Positions 61,417 through 64,000 of a DNA stretch of 64,000 nucleotides are shown here, in pieces (the first letter of the stretch is position 1; every line of letters begins with the position of its first letter). Position numbers and translations under genes: made by a program. The notes under the pieces were generated by a model. The model did no database searches. It was not told the origin of the DNA and was given only the letters and a program-made list of their open reading frames with translations. This stretch comes from Balanoglossus misakiensis (taxonomy: Eukaryota > Hemichordata): contig CM082581.2 in the NCBI GenBank assembly GCA_040954595.2, positions 8,866,001-8,930,000 on the forward strand, read 5' to 3'.

Positions 61417-64000
61417 CTATAGATGGGTCAGATGAAAAGGTGAGAGTTGTTGCACTATGACCTGGGGTCTGCAGAACTTCAATGAGTCAAATTTCACAGG
61501 ACTTTAAAACCAATCTCGTCTGGTTATGTCATACATTGTATTGCCTTCTTTTCCATTATCATTACATGATAGATCAAAGAACTTCAGTTTATATTGCTGT
61601 GATTCATCTTTGCCGATTGCATAAACTGTGTTCAGGTCATGCATCACTGATTTCTGGTCATATTTTATAACACTGTCTGTCAAGATGTTTAACCACATGT
61701 CGGCCAAGCCGGCATTTCAAGCAGTCTGTTTGGGAACAAAGTACACTAGATCTTGAACCTATACTGGTAATCTTTGATCTTGTTTAATCTGGTCAATCCT
61801 AACACAGTAGAGACAATGCAAGTAATCAGAAGAGATAAAGGGCCGCACAGAGACCGTCTAAATTTCTATTAAAAATATGTGTCCCTCAGAGATGATCTCA
61901 TTTGAAATCATTACAGTCTCCTCAAAAATTAAAAAAGTATAAATGCAATTAATGTTGGGTGATCAAAGAGTAGATATCCAATAGATATTAGAAAGTGGTA
62001 CCATTTCAGACATGATAATATCTGCATCTCAGACTACGACACAAAATGTCAGTCCAGATGGAAGATTCTAAATTATCATTCTGTATTATGGAAATCCTTT
62101 GTGCAGGCAACACACACACATTTATAGTCTTCAAGCTAATTCCGTAGCCGTAAAGATTACTGTTAGGGCGGGAAACCAAGTAAACAGCTTTAAACTTCCT
62201 TTGGGGGAAAATACATCTTTACTAGGCAGGTATTAACACAGCTACCATGCTGTCAGCTGAGAAAGGAAATGTCAACAGTAACCCTTGCAGGAACTCAGAG
62301 AGCATGTCTGAGTCACCGTGTGGATATTGTTGCTGTCATTTGTGTACCGGTGTCAAGCCAATTCACACAGTAATGACAGTCATACCACCTGCTTTCCCGT
62401 TTATTCATCATATTAAATGACATTTTCTTTCATCCTATACATACTTCGTTTCCAATTTTTCACCATATCATTTTGACTTCCTCTGTACGTACTCTCCGAA
62501 TGTCAGACACATGTATTTTTTAGTATACAGGTGATTAAAACTGGAAAGTCATCTTATGTTGGCAGAGAAGAACCATAAAAATTCACACTTGAAAATTCAC
62601 GTGGCCCTGGAAGCAGCTAAAACATGCCTTATGTACATGTATCCATTAAATCTATTTTTTTTTCTGGTATATGTTCTACAAATATATTTCCTGAAGCTAC
62701 ATTGGCAAACATGTTTATTCTGCATAAAACCTGTAAGGAAAAGCATGTCTCCATTGAAAGGTAGGTGTAAAGAACCTTTTCCATATTGGTTTCCCTTATG
62801 TGTGAACACACAGAGTGCCTGTAGCATTAACTGATGGTTGCCCTATATGTACATGTAAGTGAGCATGCATTTGTAAGACCGCGCATTGCCAGCAAGCAAG
62901 CAAGTTCATTTGTACAATTCCCATAGGATGCACTTGGGATCACTTATCTCCGCGAGGGATAACATTAAGCTAGTTATTTAGATGCTCGCTATGGTGCGAT
63001 ACGATCCAAGGTCTATCCAATCACCCTGAGAGTCACTACCCTGCTTTCAGAGTTCTATTGCGATTTAAACATTTTTACCCGATTAGCGTTCATCTGGCAA
63101 ACAGAAAAAACTCTGTATCTGTAAGTCTCGAGCCAGAATTTCATTTTATAAGGACTGGAATAAAAGACAAGGCATTAATACCTTGATACACAAGTACACA
63201 AGTAGGGCATACAGCTTAGAAAAGCAGAGGTAATTAATAAAAGTATATGAGAAAAATAGTTCATTAGCAGGTGTGTCAGTAAAAACTAATAGTAAGAATG
63301 TATTCACCATCCTGGTACACTATTAATCTTTACGAGAAGAAACATCAGAGATACTAGGTGTTACATAAACGCTCCAAAAGATGGTTTCTTCCAACCTTTA
63401 ATAATAATTGTTATTCATGAGACTATTATCATTTTATACACAGTTTGCAATTAATGCTTTTAACTGTAAGGCCTATTTCAATACTGTTGTAAAGTGCAGC
63501 CATGTGATTTAAGAGTATCCGCGAAGGAAGGAACAAAGCATTGATTTGTTATTGTGAACTTTTGATTTCCTGGAAAATGTCAAGGAAAATAAACGAATCT
63601 TCCCCTTCAGTTACTTTTAGCATTAAAAACAACTAGGGCTGCAATCACTTTGAAGCTTAAAAGTTCAATTCCTCCTGGAACAGGATTAGCTGATGGACAC
63701 TAAGAAGACTGTGTGTTGCCTTAACTGCACTTTGTCCTCTCCTTCATATAGGAATCTCTTAACAAAACTATTAAACTTTCTACAAATATGCACTTTCTGT
63801 CTTTTGGCACATGGAAACAGAATCAGGGAAGCTACTTTCAGCTGCTTTTTTTGATGAAAGCTTTAATGCACATGTCACCCGAGGCTCAAAAACTGGATCC
63901 TTCATTTCAGCACTCTTATTAAAAGTGAAAAAACTGCTGATGAAGATTATAACCACAACAGCGATATGTGTTCTTAGAATAAGTACGTTTGCCATCAGGT
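61417..64000. other. Right end, probably RBM41-like intron
   Basis: No exon could be assigned with confidence. A minus-strand open frame at 63780-63995 has no resemblance to RBM41 that I can see. Confidence 0.4.

Noticed and set aside
1-64000. CRISPR array, operon or prokaryotic feature
   Set aside because: The DNA is clearly eukaryotic with spliced genes; no direct-repeat and spacer pattern is present.

Overview
The window is animal (metazoan) genomic DNA: AT-rich, gene-poor, with short exons flanked by GT/AG splice sites, many microsatellites and small mobile-element remnants. A vesicular monoamine transporter next to an intronless receptor that looks like an octopamine beta receptor points to an invertebrate. 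A non-vertebrate deuterostome such as a hemichordate or cephalochordate is my best guess, but the species cannot be fixed from the sequence.

Three genes are recognised. (1) On the + strand, 11055-22559, a complete SLC18A/VMAT-type transporter has 15 coding positions that join in frame into a 518-residue protein. The exon for transmembrane segment 8 is present twice (15321-15399 and 16062-16140). The two copies have the same length and phase, and the frame survives only if exactly one is used, so they look like mutually exclusive alternative exons. (2) On the + strand, 26642-28036, an intronless rhodopsin-class amine receptor of 464 residues most resembles Gs-coupled octopamine beta receptors. 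(3) On the - strand, the last two coding exons (61269-61416 and 59195-59289) encode the RRM of an RBM41-like RNA-binding protein. Its 5' part was not found and may lie beyond the right edge.

Layout: 1-10.65 kb is non-coding apart from possible VMAT regulatory DNA and a (ATG)n tract. A compact VMAT promoter candidate lies at 10.66-11.05 kb. VMAT occupies 11.05-22.56 kb and carries a probable 745-bp solo LTR in intron 12. The receptor lies 4.1 kb downstream with a TATA box and paired CRE half-sites. From 28.4 to 59.2 kb no gene was recognised. That stretch holds a ~500-bp (GTAT)n array, a PIF/Harbinger-like MITE (57019-57511) and a degenerate ~30-bp tandem repeat (about 57990-58650). From 59.2 kb on lies RBM41.

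VMAT would load monoamines into synaptic vesicles, while the neighbouring receptor would sense an amine at the cell surface and probably raise cAMP. Seven perfect palindromic CREs (TGACGTCA) lie in the first 28.4 kb around these two genes, and I saw none in the rest of the window. This suggests, but does not prove, shared cAMP/CREB control. RBM41 is a relative of the minor-spliceosome 65K protein and is probably unrelated to the other two.
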